A stretch of 64,000 bases of DNA from Roseiarcus sp963783175. GTDB taxonomy: Bacteria > Pseudomonadota > Alphaproteobacteria > Rhizobiales > Beijerinckiaceae. The stretch spans positions 62,001 through 126,000 of the forward strand of contig CAWANG010000037.1 of assembly GCA_963783175.1 (NCBI GenBank). Direction: 5' to 3'. The notes under the pieces are model-generated. The model was not told where the DNA came from, made no database searches, and saw only the letters and a list, made by a program, of their open reading frames with translations. The translations under genes and the position numbers were made by a program. Below are positions 16,172 through 24,138 of this stretch, one piece after another (the stretch's first letter is position 1; every line of letters starts with the position of its first letter).

Positions 16172-16665
16172 AGGCCGGCCTTGTTCTGTGTGCGTTTGGC
16201 TTTCTCTCGCGCGAAGACTTCGCGGCCGTCGCGATCCAGGATGCGCAATCCGATCGTCTGAGGCGGCCACTTGCTGTTTGCAGCGGCGACGATCGCGGCG
16301 GATTCGTCTGCCGCCTCAATCTGTTTCTCCGTCAAATTCATCGGCCCGTAATCGGGCGTCCCGCAAACGAATTGGATCCGGAACGTCTGCGGTTGTTCCG
16401 AGACGATGGGCGTCGGTTCGTCGACTGATTCAAATTCCGAAAGCGTTGGAGGCGTTGCAGCGCCGAGGTCGACGCGCTTTGAGGTCCGCCGGGCAATGAC
16501 CGATGCTACGCGCTTCCATTCTCGCGCTGTTCCGGCGCTATTGGCCTCTCGCTCCCGTCGGCGCGCTTCCGCGCACGCCTCGACGCCAAACTCATTTATG
16601 AACAGGCCCGCCACTGCGTGTATGCGCTGAACCCTCTCCAGTTGCCAAAGCAGCCATGCAAGCAT
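16168..16665 (-). CDS. Hypothetical protein
   Basis: A 165-residue protein, unnamed. The N-terminal helix (MLAWLLWQLERVQRIHAVAG) is hydrophobic but not a clear signal peptide. The middle is a charged linker, and the C-terminal 65 residues (FRIQFVCGTPDYGPMNLTEK, then GLRILDRDGREVFAREKA) form a compact alpha/beta-looking domain reminiscent of short DUF6894-type proteins. No partner is evident. Confidence 0.5.
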   Translation of the reverse strand: MLAWLLWQLERVQRIHAVAGLFINEFGVEACAEARRREREANSAGTAREWKRVASVIARRTSKRVDLGAATPPTLSEFESVDEPTPIVSEQPQTFRIQFVCGTPDYGPMNLTEKQIEAADESAAIVAAANSKWPPQTIGLRILDRDGREVFAREKAKRTQNKAGL

Positions 16666-16808
16666 GTCCGCCCTCCCTCGTCTCGACCGGCGTTGTCATC
16701 GTGGGCGGCAATGCGCCTGTCGAGCTGGCGCCCTCGGCGCCGGCCAAGCATGATCTAAAGACAGCGCTTCTATTACCCAGCGGATCGTTCAGTGTTCGGC
16801 CACTTGTA

Positions 16809-16841
16809 TTGACAAAAATTTAACAGGCGGAAAATTAAACT
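16809..16841 (+). promoter_or_regulatory. Candidate sigma70 promoter
   Basis: TTGACA at 16,809-16,814 is a perfect -35 box, followed 17-21 bases later by AT-rich -10 candidates (aaatta, taaact). It opens an unusually AT-rich stretch. A hairpin (CTCCGC-aatactt-GCGGAG, 16,840-16,858) follows at once, which could lie in the 5' leader. Confidence 0.4.
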
Positions 16842-16889
16842 CCGCAATACTTGCGGAGGAGACGATCCAGCGCTTAGATTCCGTTAATC

Positions 16890-17066
16890 ATGCAAGCCTC
16901 AGGAGACGGCGGAGAGGGAAGCGTTTTCAAAATTTTTGGAAGGATTTTCCAAGAGCTTATGGAAGCAAACTCAAAACGAAAGGAAGGAAAATCCAAATTT
17001 TCACCTTCCGCTGATTCAGCTATTTCAACGACTTACTCCGTTTTTCGCCAGTCTTGGCGGAGGTAG
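16890..17066 (+). CDS. Candidate small protein (58 aa) in an AT-rich island
   Basis: An open frame from ATG 16890 to TAG 17064-17066 gives a product with GEGSVFKIFGRIFQELMEAN in its N-terminal half and KEGKSKFSPSADSAISTTYS in its C-terminal half. Codon use is A/T-rich, unlike the neighbours. It follows a candidate promoter, but there is no good binding site near the ATG. A 9-bp inverted repeat (GGATTTTCC 16,942-16,950 and GGAAAATCC 16,986-16,994) lies inside it, so the segment may instead be a structured RNA or a regulatory region. Confidence 0.25.
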   Translation: MQASGDGGEGSVFKIFGRIFQELMEANSKRKEGKSKFSPSADSAISTTYSVFRQSWRR

Positions 17067-17148
17067 GCCCAGCGGCATAGATGTGCATTGAATGCGCGCG
17101 ACCGCCGCCGTTTAGCGCCATCATCGTTCGCGACTGTCAATCGGAGCC

Positions 17149-17391
17149 ATGGCGAACTGCATGGTAGCACTAGCTTCGGTTTTACGGAAGCATTTTTCCA
17201 TAAAACGGAATGAGGTCGACCGGCGCGCGCCGAGCGTATATATTGATTCAGCCACAGGGACGCCTTACGCCGTTGTCGATGGATTTGCCCCCTCGGCGCT
17301 GGAGCTGAGTTCGTTGGTCCTTCTTGGCTTCGGAGTGGCCGGGCTTGGTTTCCTGTGGAGGCGCGGCGAAAGACTCTTGCAGCACGGGTAA
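17149..17391 (+). CDS. Small protein with PEP-CTERM-like C-terminal sorting signal
   Basis: An 80-residue protein. Its C-terminus, APSALELSSLVLLGFGVAG followed by LGFLWRRGE, has the PEP-CTERM layout: a short P-containing motif, a membrane helix, and a basic cluster. Exosortases recognise such tails. The N-terminal half has no convincing signal peptide (MANCMVALASVLRKHFSIKR), so it may be a remnant or have a wrong start. No exosortase is in the window. The gene is flanked by the AT-rich island upstream and the ICMT gene downstream on the same strand. Confidence 0.5.
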   Translation: MANCMVALASVLRKHFSIKRNEVDRRAPSVYIDSATGTPYAVVDGFAPSALELSSLVLLGFGVAGLGFLWRRGERLLQHG

Positions 17392-17433
17392 GCGGAAGCG
17401 CGGGCTTCCAAAGCCGATCCGCGCTCTAGGGGG

Positions 17434-18108
17434 ATGAACGATCCCAGGGTAAAGGCGTGGGCCTGGTTCGTCGCCAGTCTTGTCGTTATCGTGATCGCCC
17501 TGTTCCTAGCCGCGGGCACGCTCCGCTACTGGCAGGCATGGGTCTACCTCGGGGTCGTCGCCCTATCTGGCGTCCCTCTCACGCTTTACATTATCAATGA
17601 CCCGATACTCCTTGAGAACAGGACCAAAGTTGGACCGGTGTCGGAGCAACGGCCGTTCCAGAAAATCGTCGTGCTTTGGTTGGTGCTCCTGATGTCCGTA
17701 GCATTCATCGTGCCGGGGCTCGACCGCCGCTTCGGGTGGTCGAACGTCCCGCCGTGGCTCTCCGTCGCGGGCGATCTCTTGATCCTTGTTTCGATGTGGA
17801 TGTCGCTCCGGGTCTTCAAGGAGAATTCGTTCGGCTCGGCGACCGTCGAGGTCGCCAAGGACCAAAGAGTGATTTCCACTGGCCCTTACGCATTCGTGCG
17901 GCATCCGATGTATTCGAGCGCGGCGGTTTATTTCATCGGGCTGCCTCTAGCGCTCGGCTCTTTTTGGGCGCTCATTCCCGCCCTCCTCGCCATTCTCTGC
18001 CTTGTCTTGCGGCTCTTCGACGAGGAAAGATTCCTGGCCGAGAATCTGGCCGGCTACACGGACTACTGCGCCAAAGTCCGCTGGCGCCTGATGCCGCGGA
18101 TTTTTTGA
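17434..18108 (+). CDS. Isoprenylcysteine carboxyl methyltransferase (ICMT)-family membrane protein
   Basis: A 224-residue integral membrane protein with about five membrane segments. The C-terminal signature GPYAFVRHPMYSSAAVYFIG and then DEERFLAENLAGYTDYCAKV, RWRLMPRIF is that of the ICMT/PEMT methyltransferase family, where the RHP and EE motifs contact S-adenosylmethionine. The bacterial substrate is usually unknown, since prenylated protein targets are absent. The ATG at 17434 follows a gggg stretch. It lies 47 bases upstream of hypF on the same strand but need not be part of that operon. Confidence 0.8.
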   Translation: MNDPRVKAWAWFVASLVVIVIALFLAAGTLRYWQAWVYLGVVALSGVPLTLYIINDPILLENRTKVGPVSEQRPFQKIVVLWLVLLMSVAFIVPGLDRRFGWSNVPPWLSVAGDLLILVSMWMSLRVFKENSFGSATVEVAKDQRVISTGPYAFVRHPMYSSAAVYFIGLPLALGSFWALIPALLAILCLVLRLFDEERFLAENLAGYTDYCAKVRWRLMPRIF

Positions 18109-18155
18109 CAGGGAGCCATGCCCAGCAATCGCGTACTTCTGTGGTGTGTCGCGCC

Positions 18156-20591
18156 ATGACGCCAGGGGGCGAGTTCGCCCGCGATCCAAACTATCTCACG
18201 ATGGAGATTCGGGTGCGCGGGCGCGTCCAGGGGGTGGGCTTTCGCCCGAACGTGTGGCGGATGGCGCGCGAACTCGATCTCAGCGGCGAAGTGCTGAACG
18301 ACGCCGAAGGCGTTCTGGTGCGGGTCGGCGGCGAGGCCGCGGCGGTCAAGGACTTTCTCGCCCGGATCGCCCGCGAGCCGCCGCCGCTGGCGCGCATCGA
18401 CGCCATCGAGACCCATGCCTATCGCGGCCGATTGTCTTCCAAGTTCCGCATCGCCGATAGTCAAGCGGGCGCCGTACATACCCAGGTCGCCCCCGACGCC
18501 GCGATCTGCGCGGCCTGCGCGGCCGAGATCGCCAATCCGTCCGAGCGCCGCTTCCGCTATCCGTTCGCCAACTGCACCCATTGCGGTCCGCGGCTCAGTA
18601 TCGTCACCGGTATCCCTTACGACCGCGCCCTGACGACCATGGCGGCTTTCGCCATGTGCGGCGCCTGCGCGCACGAATATCGAAACCCGGCCGATCGCCG
18701 TTTCCACGCCGAGGCGATCGCTTGTCATGTCTGCGGCCCCAGGGCGAGGCTGATCCGCTTCGACGGCCGCGCCTTGAGCTTCGACCAGCTGTCGACGCTC
18801 GACGACGTCGACGCGGCGCGCGCGCTGCTGCAGAAAGGGGAAATTGTCGCCGTCAAGGGCCTCGGCGGATTTCACCTAACCTGCGACGCGACCAGCGCCG
18901 AGGCGGTCGCGCGATTGCGCCAGTTGAAGCGTCGCGAGAGGAAGCCGTTCGCGCTGATGGCGGCCGACGTGGAGATCATGCGCCGCTATTGCGCCATGGA
19001 TGGCGATGAAGAGCGGCTGATCGGCGGCGTGACGGCCCCAATCGTCCTCCTGCGCGCCGAAGGGCCGCGGCGACTGCCGGAAGACGTCGCGCCGGGTCTC
19101 TCGACGCTCGGCTTCATGCTGCCGACGACGCCGCTGCACGCGCTGCTGCTCGATGGGCTGGATCGCCCGGTGGTGATGACCAGCGGCAATGTCGCCGACG
19201 AGCCGCAGGCGACCGGCAATGAAGAGGCGTTCGAACGGCTGGCGAGCATCGCTCCCTACGCGCTCGTCCATGACCGCGAGATCGCCAATCGGGTCGACGA
19301 CTCGCTCGTGCGGATGATGGCGGGAAAACCCCGCATGCTGCGGCGGGCGCGCGGCTACGCCCCTGCCCCGCTCGCGCTGCCGCCCGGCTTCGAGGCGGCG
19401 CCGCAAGTCCTGGCGATGGGCGGCGAGCTCAAGGCGACGTTCTGCCTCGTCAGGGATGGCGAGGCGATCCTGTCGCAGCACCAGGGCGACCTCGAGAACG
19501 CGGAGACGTTCGACGACTATCGCCGCGCGCTCGCGCTTTACGCAAAACTGTTCGATCATTCGCCCGTCGCGCTCATCGCCGACCAGCATCCGGAATATCT
19601 TTCGGCCAAGCTCGCCCGCGCCCGCGCCGCCTCTCAGCCGGTCGCGCTCATCGAAGCCCAGCATCATCACGCCCACGTCGCCGCCTGCCTGGCCGAAAAC
19701 CTCTATCCCCTCGACGCTCCGCCTGCGCTCGGCGTCGTCCTCGACGGCACAGGTTGGGGCGACGACGGAACAATTTGGGGCGGCGAGTTCCTGCTGGCCA
19801 ACTATCGCTCGTATGAACGCCTCGGCCTCTTCAAGCCGTTGGCGATGCTAGGGGGCGCGCAGGCGGCGCGCGAACCGTGGCGCAATCTCTACGCCCATCT
19901 GATGGCCGAGATGGGGTGGGCCGAGTTCTCAATGAATTTCGCCGAGCTCGGGCTCGTCGCCGATCTTGCGCGCAAGCCCCGGGCGACGCTCGACGCGATG
20001 AGCCGCAACGGGGTCAATGCGCCGAAGGCGTCGTCCTGCGGCCGGCTGTTCGACGCGGTCGCCGCGGCCCTCAACCTCTGCGCCGACCGTCAGGCGTACG
20101 AGGGCGAAGCAGCGGCGCGGCTCGAGGCGATCGTCGATCGCGACGCCCTGCTTGGCGACCGCGAAGAGCTCGCCTACCCTTTCTCCATCCCAAACATGCT
20201 TGATACCGGCCTGCCTTATATCGAGCCGCTGCCGATGTGGCGGGCGATCCTCGGCGATCTCCTCTCCGGAACGCCTGCCCCACTGATGGCGACGCGATTC
20301 CACAAGGGCCTCGCCAAAATCGTCGTCGCCATGGCGTTGAAGCTCGCCGCGCGGGACGGCGAGGGCGGAGCGCGGTTCGAGACGGTTGCGCTTTCCGGCG
20401 GCTGCTTCCAGAATCGGGTCTTGTTCGAGGAAGTCGTCCGAGGCCTTGAGCGCGCGAACTTCCGCGTTCTCACGCACGCCCAGGTTCCCGCCAACGACGG
20501 CGGACTGGCGCTCGGGCAGGCGGCGATCGGCGCAGCGCGTCTCATTGACGCAGCGAACATGCGCGACAACGCGCCTCCAATCGTGGGATAA
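18156..20591 (+). CDS. hypF: Carbamoyltransferase HypF, hydrogenase maturation
   Basis: HypF uses carbamoyl phosphate to carbamoylate the C-terminal cysteine of HypE, the source of the cyanide ligands of the [NiFe] site. All parts are present in the 811 residues: an acylphosphatase domain at the N-terminus (EIRVRGRVQGVGFRPNVWRM), two C-x2-C...C-x2-C zinc fingers (CAACAAEIANPS with CTHCGPR; CGACAHEYRNPA with CHVCGPR), a YrdC domain (VKGLGGFHLTCDATSAEAVA), and a Kae1-like domain with QHHHAHVAACLAE and ALSGGCFQNRVLFEEV. I chose ATG 18156; ATG 18201 (MEIRVRG) also fits the family. It opens a seven-gene cluster and precedes hypC by 18 bases. Confidence 0.95.
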   Translation: MTPGGEFARDPNYLTMEIRVRGRVQGVGFRPNVWRMARELDLSGEVLNDAEGVLVRVGGEAAAVKDFLARIAREPPPLARIDAIETHAYRGRLSSKFRIADSQAGAVHTQVAPDAAICAACAAEIANPSERRFRYPFANCTHCGPRLSIVTGIPYDRALTTMAAFAMCGACAHEYRNPADRRFHAEAIACHVCGPRARLIRFDGRALSFDQLSTLDDVDAARALLQKGEIVAVKGLGGFHLTCDATSAEAVARLRQLKRRERKPFALMAADVEIMRRYCAMDGDEERLIGGVTAPIVLLRAEGPRRLPEDVAPGLSTLGFMLPTTPLHALLLDGLDRPVVMTSGNVADEPQATGNEEAFERLASIAPYALVHDREIANRVDDSLVRMMAGKPRMLRRARGYAPAPLALPPGFEAAPQVLAMGGELKATFCLVRDGEAILSQHQGDLENAETFDDYRRALALYAKLFDHSPVALIADQHPEYLSAKLARARAASQPVALIEAQHHHAHVAACLAENLYPLDAPPALGVVLDGTGWGDDGTIWGGEFLLANYRSYERLGLFKPLAMLGGAQAAREPWRNLYAHLMAEMGWAEFSMNFAELGLVADLARKPRATLDAMSRNGVNAPKASSCGRLFDAVAAALNLCADRQAYEGEAAARLEAIVDRDALLGDREELAYPFSIPNMLDTGLPYIEPLPMWRAILGDLLSGTPAPLMATRFHKGLAKIVVAMALKLAARDGEGGARFETVALSGGCFQNRVLFEEVVRGLERANFRVLTHAQVPANDGGLALGQAAIGAARLIDAANMRDNAPPIVG

Positions 20592-20609
20592 TAGCCAAGG
20601 ACGGCAATC

Positions 20610-20891
20610 ATGTGTCTTGGAATCCCAGGCCGGATCATCAAAATCGACGACGCCGCCAAAAAGCTGGCGACCGCCGACGTCAGCGGCGTGAAGAGGCAGG
20701 TCAATATCGCCTGCATCGTCGATGAGGAACATCCCCTCGAAGCTTGCATCGGCGACTGGGTCCTGATCCATGTCGGCTTCGCAATGAGCCGCATCGACGA
20801 GGCCGAGGCCGCCGAGACGCTCAGAATCCTGACCGAACTCGGCGAGGCGCGGCAGGAGCTCGACGCCATGCGCCGCTCCGCCGCCGAATAG
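20610..20891 (+). CDS. hypC: Hydrogenase maturation chaperone HypC
   Basis: A 93-residue HypC/HybG/HupF-family protein with the essential N-terminal MCLGIPG, whose Cys2 carries the Fe(CN)2CO unit with HypD and delivers it to the hydrogenase large subunit. The beta-barrel core continues as VSGVKRQVNIACIVDEE and GDWVLIHVGFAMSRIDEAEA, and the tail is helical. The length is slightly above that of E. coli HypC. It sits between hypF and a SIS-domain gene in the same operon, with 13 bases before the latter. Confidence 0.95.
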   Translation: MCLGIPGRIIKIDDAAKKLATADVSGVKRQVNIACIVDEEHPLEACIGDWVLIHVGFAMSRIDEAEAAETLRILTELGEARQELDAMRRSAAE

Positions 20892-20904
20892 GAAGGCATG
20901 CGCC

Positions 20905-21597
20905 ATGGCCAGCGAAGCCGATCTCAAGGCGCTCTACCCGTTCCTTTACGGCGCGACCCAAGAGCCCGAAAAGCTCGACGCGGCGCTCATCCATTCGATC
21001 GAGGAGAAGGCGCGCGACTCGCGCGAGACCAACGCCCGCTTCTTTGCCGCCGAGGCGCCGATCCTGGTCGCCGCGGCCAAGGCCCTCGCCAATGTATATC
21101 GGCGCGGCGGCCGGCTGTTCTCGATGGGCAACGGCGGCTCGAGCTGCGACGCTTCGCATGTCGCGGTCGAATTCGTCCATCCGATCACCGCCGGGCGCCC
21201 GGCGCTGGCGGCGATCAATCTCGTCGCCGATATCGCGATGATTTCGGCGGTCGGCAACGACATCGGCTTCGAGCAGGTGTTCGCGCGCCAGGTGATCGCG
21301 CAGGCGCGGGCAGGCGACGGGCTCATCGGCATATCGACCAGCGGCAATTCGGCCAATCTCATCGCCGCCTTCGCCAAGGCCAAGGAGATGGGCCTCGCGA
21401 CGATTGGCCTGACTGGCGGCGACGGCGGCAAGATGCGCACGAGCGGCGCCGTCGACCATTGTCTCGTCGTCCCGGCGACCTCGATCCATCGCATCCAGGA
21501 ATGCCACGTCGCCGCCTATCACATCCTGTGGGATCTCGTGCATACTCTGCTCGCCGGCGACCGCGGCTCCGCTGCGACCAAGGGAGCGGCGGGATGA
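20905..21597 (+). CDS. GmhA-like SIS-domain phosphosugar isomerase in the hyp operon
   Basis: A 230-residue SIS-domain protein of the GmhA/DiaA type. The phosphosugar-binding site is visible in RLFSMGNGGSSCDASHVAVE and DGLIGISTSGNSANLIAAFA, followed by GLATIGLTGGDGGKMR and HRIQECHVAAYHILWDLVHT. GmhA converts sedoheptulose 7-phosphate to D-glycero-heptose 7-phosphate; DiaA homologues bind DnaA instead. It lies between hypC and hypD, and its stop overlaps the hypD ATG, so it is co-translated with maturation genes. No heptose pathway gene is nearby. Its role here is unknown; a link to hydrogenase maturation is inference from position only. Confidence 0.85.
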   Translation: MASEADLKALYPFLYGATQEPEKLDAALIHSIEEKARDSRETNARFFAAEAPILVAAAKALANVYRRGGRLFSMGNGGSSCDASHVAVEFVHPITAGRPALAAINLVADIAMISAVGNDIGFEQVFARQVIAQARAGDGLIGISTSGNSANLIAAFAKAKEMGLATIGLTGGDGGKMRTSGAVDHCLVVPATSIHRIQECHVAAYHILWDLVHTLLAGDRGSAATKGAAG

Positions 21598-22724
21598 AAT
21601 ATCTCGACGAATTTCGCGACGGCGCCAAAGCGGGGTTCCTCTTGAAAGAGATCGAGGGCCTGACCGCCTCGCTCTCCATCCCTGACGATCGGCCGCTGCA
21701 GTTCATGGAGGTGTGCGGCGGCCACACCCACTCGATCTTCCGCTATGGCGTCGAGGGGATGTTGCCTCACGGAATCGAGCTCGTGCATGGGCCCGGATGC
21801 CCGGTCTGCGTGCTGCCGATGGGCCGGGTTGACGATTGCGTCGCCATCGCCGAGCAGCCCGGGGTCATCTTCACCACCTTCGGCGATGCGATGCGCGTGC
21901 CCGGCTCGCGCAAAAGCCTCATGCAGGCGAAGGCGGACGGCGCCGACGTCCGGATGGTCTATTCGCCGATGGACGCGCTGAAGCTCGCGCGCGCCAATCC
22001 CGGCCGCGAGGTCGTTTTCTTCGCCCTCGGCTTCGAGACCACGATGCCGTCGACGGCGCTGACCATCCTTGAGGCAGAGGCGGAGGGAATCGCGAACTTC
22101 ACCGTCTTCTGCAACCACATCACGATCGTGCCGACCATCAAGGCAATTCTCGACAGCCCGGATCTGAGGCTCGACGGCTTCCTCGGCCCCGGCCACGTCT
22201 CGATGGTGATCGGAACCGCGCCTTACGAGTTCATCGCCCGCTACTACCGCAAGCCGATGGTCATCGCGGGATTCGAGCCCCTGGATATCCTGCAGTCGAT
22301 CTGGATGCTCTTGAAGCAGATCAAGGAGGGGCGGGCCGAGATCGAAAATCAATACGCTCGCGTCGTTCCGGACGCGGGCAACGCGCCGGCGCTCACGGCC
22401 GTCTCGCTTGTCTATGAACTGCGCGAATTCTTCGAATGGCGGGGCTTGGGCTCGATCGACCATTCCGGCGTCCGCCTGCGCGACGCCTTCGCCCGCTTCG
22501 ACGCCGAGCGAAAATTCGCGATTCCCAACGTCAAGATCGCCGATCCCAAGGCGTGCCAGTGCGGCGAAGTGCTGAAGGGCGTGATCAAGCCGCATCAGTG
22601 CAAGGTGTTCGGCACGGCCTGCACGCCAGAAACGCCGCTCGGAGCGCTGATGGTCTCATCCGAAGGCGCCTGCGCCGCCTATTATCGGTATGGCGGGCTC
22701 AGGCGTCACGAGGCCGCCGAATGA
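21594..22724 (+). CDS. hypD: Fe-S scaffold HypD, hydrogenase maturation
   Basis: HypD, with HypC, is the scaffold on which the Fe(CN)2CO group is assembled. The 376 residues carry all conserved cysteine motifs: MEVCGGHTHSIFRYG, the redox-active GPGCPVCVLP, FCNHITIVPTIKAIL, GFLGPGHVSMVIG, and the C-terminal [4Fe-4S] ligands ACQCGEVLKGVIKPHQCKVF with GTACTP. The ATG overlaps the SIS gene stop as ATGA, and its own stop overlaps the hypE start the same way. The length is normal for the family. No defect is visible. Confidence 0.95.
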   Translation: MKYLDEFRDGAKAGFLLKEIEGLTASLSIPDDRPLQFMEVCGGHTHSIFRYGVEGMLPHGIELVHGPGCPVCVLPMGRVDDCVAIAEQPGVIFTTFGDAMRVPGSRKSLMQAKADGADVRMVYSPMDALKLARANPGREVVFFALGFETTMPSTALTILEAEAEGIANFTVFCNHITIVPTIKAILDSPDLRLDGFLGPGHVSMVIGTAPYEFIARYYRKPMVIAGFEPLDILQSIWMLLKQIKEGRAEIENQYARVVPDAGNAPALTAVSLVYELREFFEWRGLGSIDHSGVRLRDAFARFDAERKFAIPNVKIADPKACQCGEVLKGVIKPHQCKVFGTACTPETPLGALMVSSEGACAAYYRYGGLRRHEAAE

Positions 22725-23789
22725 ACGTCGTCGCGCCCCTTCGCGCACGGACGCTGGGCCGGGTCCATGTGCCGACCGTGACGCTCGCCCATGGCGGCGG
22801 CGGCAAGGCGATGAAGGATCTGATCGACGACGTGTTCGTCAGGGCGTTCGACAATCCGCTGCTCGCCCCGCTGGACGATCAGGCGCGGCTCGATCTCGCC
22901 GATCTCGCGCGGCGCGGCGACCGAGTTGCCTTCACCACAGATTCCTTCGTCGTCGATCCGCTCATCTTCCCCGGCGGCGATATCGGCCGGCTCGCGGTGT
23001 GCGGCACGGTCAACGATCTCGCGGTTGGCGGCGCGGTTCCGCTCTATCTCTCCTGCGCCGCGATCGTCGAGGAAGGGGTGACGATCGACCTTCTGCGCCA
23101 GATCGCCGCGTCGATGGCGGCGACGGCGCGCGAAGCGGGCGTCGCCATCGTCACCGGCGACACCAAGGTCGTCGCCAAAGGCGCTTGCGACAAGCTCTTC
23201 CTGACCACGACCGGGGTCGGCGTCATCCGCGACCGACGTCGACTTGGGCGCGGATCGCGCCCGCGCCGGCGACGCGGTGCTGGTCAACGGCCTCCTTGGC
23301 GACCACGGCGCCGCCATTTTGTGCGCGCGCGGCGACATGGCGCTCGAGACGCCGATCGAGAGCGATTGCGCGCCGCTGCACGGATTGGTCGCCGCGCTCA
23401 TTGCCGCCGCGCCAGGCGTGCGGTTCGTCCGCGACCCGACCCGCGGCGGCCTGGCGACCGCGCTCAACGAGATCGCCGAAGCCTCGCGGATCGCAATCGA
23501 GATCGACGAGCAGGCGACGCCGATTCGAGAGGAGGTCAAGGCCTTCTGCGAGATCCTGGGTCTCGACCCGCTTTATCTCGCCAACGAGGGCAAGATCGTC
23601 GTCATCGCGCCTCCGGACGAGGCGGAGGCCGCGCTTGCAGCAATGCGCGCCCATCCGCTTGGGCAGCGCGCCGCGATCGTCGGGCGCGTGTATTCGGGTG
23701 AAGCCGGGCGGGTGACAATGCGCACCGTGTTCGGCGGCCGGCGGATCGTCGACATGCTGGTCGGCGAACAATTGCCGCGCATCTGTTGA
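22721..23789 (+). pseudogene. hypE: HypE, hydrogenase maturation; frame broken by one extra base
   Basis: HypE dehydrates its carbamoylated C-terminal cysteine to a thiocyanate and hands cyanide to HypC-HypD. The first frame reads VTLAHGGGGKAMKDLIDDVF, then FTTDSFVVDPLIFPGGDIGR and VTGDTKVVAKGACDKLFLTT. At about 23,228-23,234 the frame is lost. It resumes as GADRARAGDAVLVNGLLGDH, then RFVRDPTRGGLATALNEIAE, and ends ...QLPRIC with the required terminal cysteine. The span is 1,069 bases, one more than a multiple of three, so removal of one base restores a complete 355-residue AIRS-fold enzyme. It may be a sequence error. If real, the cluster could not make cyanide ligands. Confidence 0.9.
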
Positions 23790-23799
23790 GGCCTCGCCC

Positions 23800-24138
23800 A
23801 TGCATGAGCTCGGCATCACGCAGAATATCGTCGCCATCGTCAGCGAGGCCGCCAAGGGCCGCCGCGTGACCCGGGTGACGCTGGAAGTGGGCAAGCTCTC
23901 GGGCGTGATGAGCGACGCGATCGCCTTCTGCTTCGAGGTTGTCGCACAAGGCGCCGGGCTCGAAGGCGCCACGCTCGAAATCCTCGAGATCGAAGGACGC
24001 GCGCGCTGCGATACGTGCGGCGCCGAATTCGAAGCCGAGACTCTGTTCACCCCCTGCCCGTGCGGGTCGCATCGGTCGAAGCGCATTCGTGGCGAGGAAT
24101 TGATCGTCAAATCGATCGAAATGATGGAGGCGGCGTGA
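23800..24138 (+). CDS. hypA: Nickel metallochaperone HypA
   Basis: A 112-residue HypA/HybF protein that helps HypB insert nickel into the hydrogenase large subunit. It begins MHELGITQNIVAIVSEAAKG (His2 is the nickel ligand) and has a zinc domain with CDTCGAEFEAETLFTPCPCG supplying the two cysteine pairs. The ATG follows hypE by 10 bases, and the TGA overlaps the hypB ATG by one base. It is a normal length and looks intact. Confidence 0.95.
   Translation: MHELGITQNIVAIVSEAAKGRRVTRVTLEVGKLSGVMSDAIAFCFEVVAQGAGLEGATLEILEIEGRARCDTCGAEFEAETLFTPCPCGSHRSKRIRGEELIVKSIEMMEAA

Noticed and set aside
17676..18155. Long upstream extension of the hypF frame
   Set aside because: The extra 160 codons overlap the ICMT gene in another frame and are unlike HypF. 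The acylphosphatase domain begins just after 18,156.
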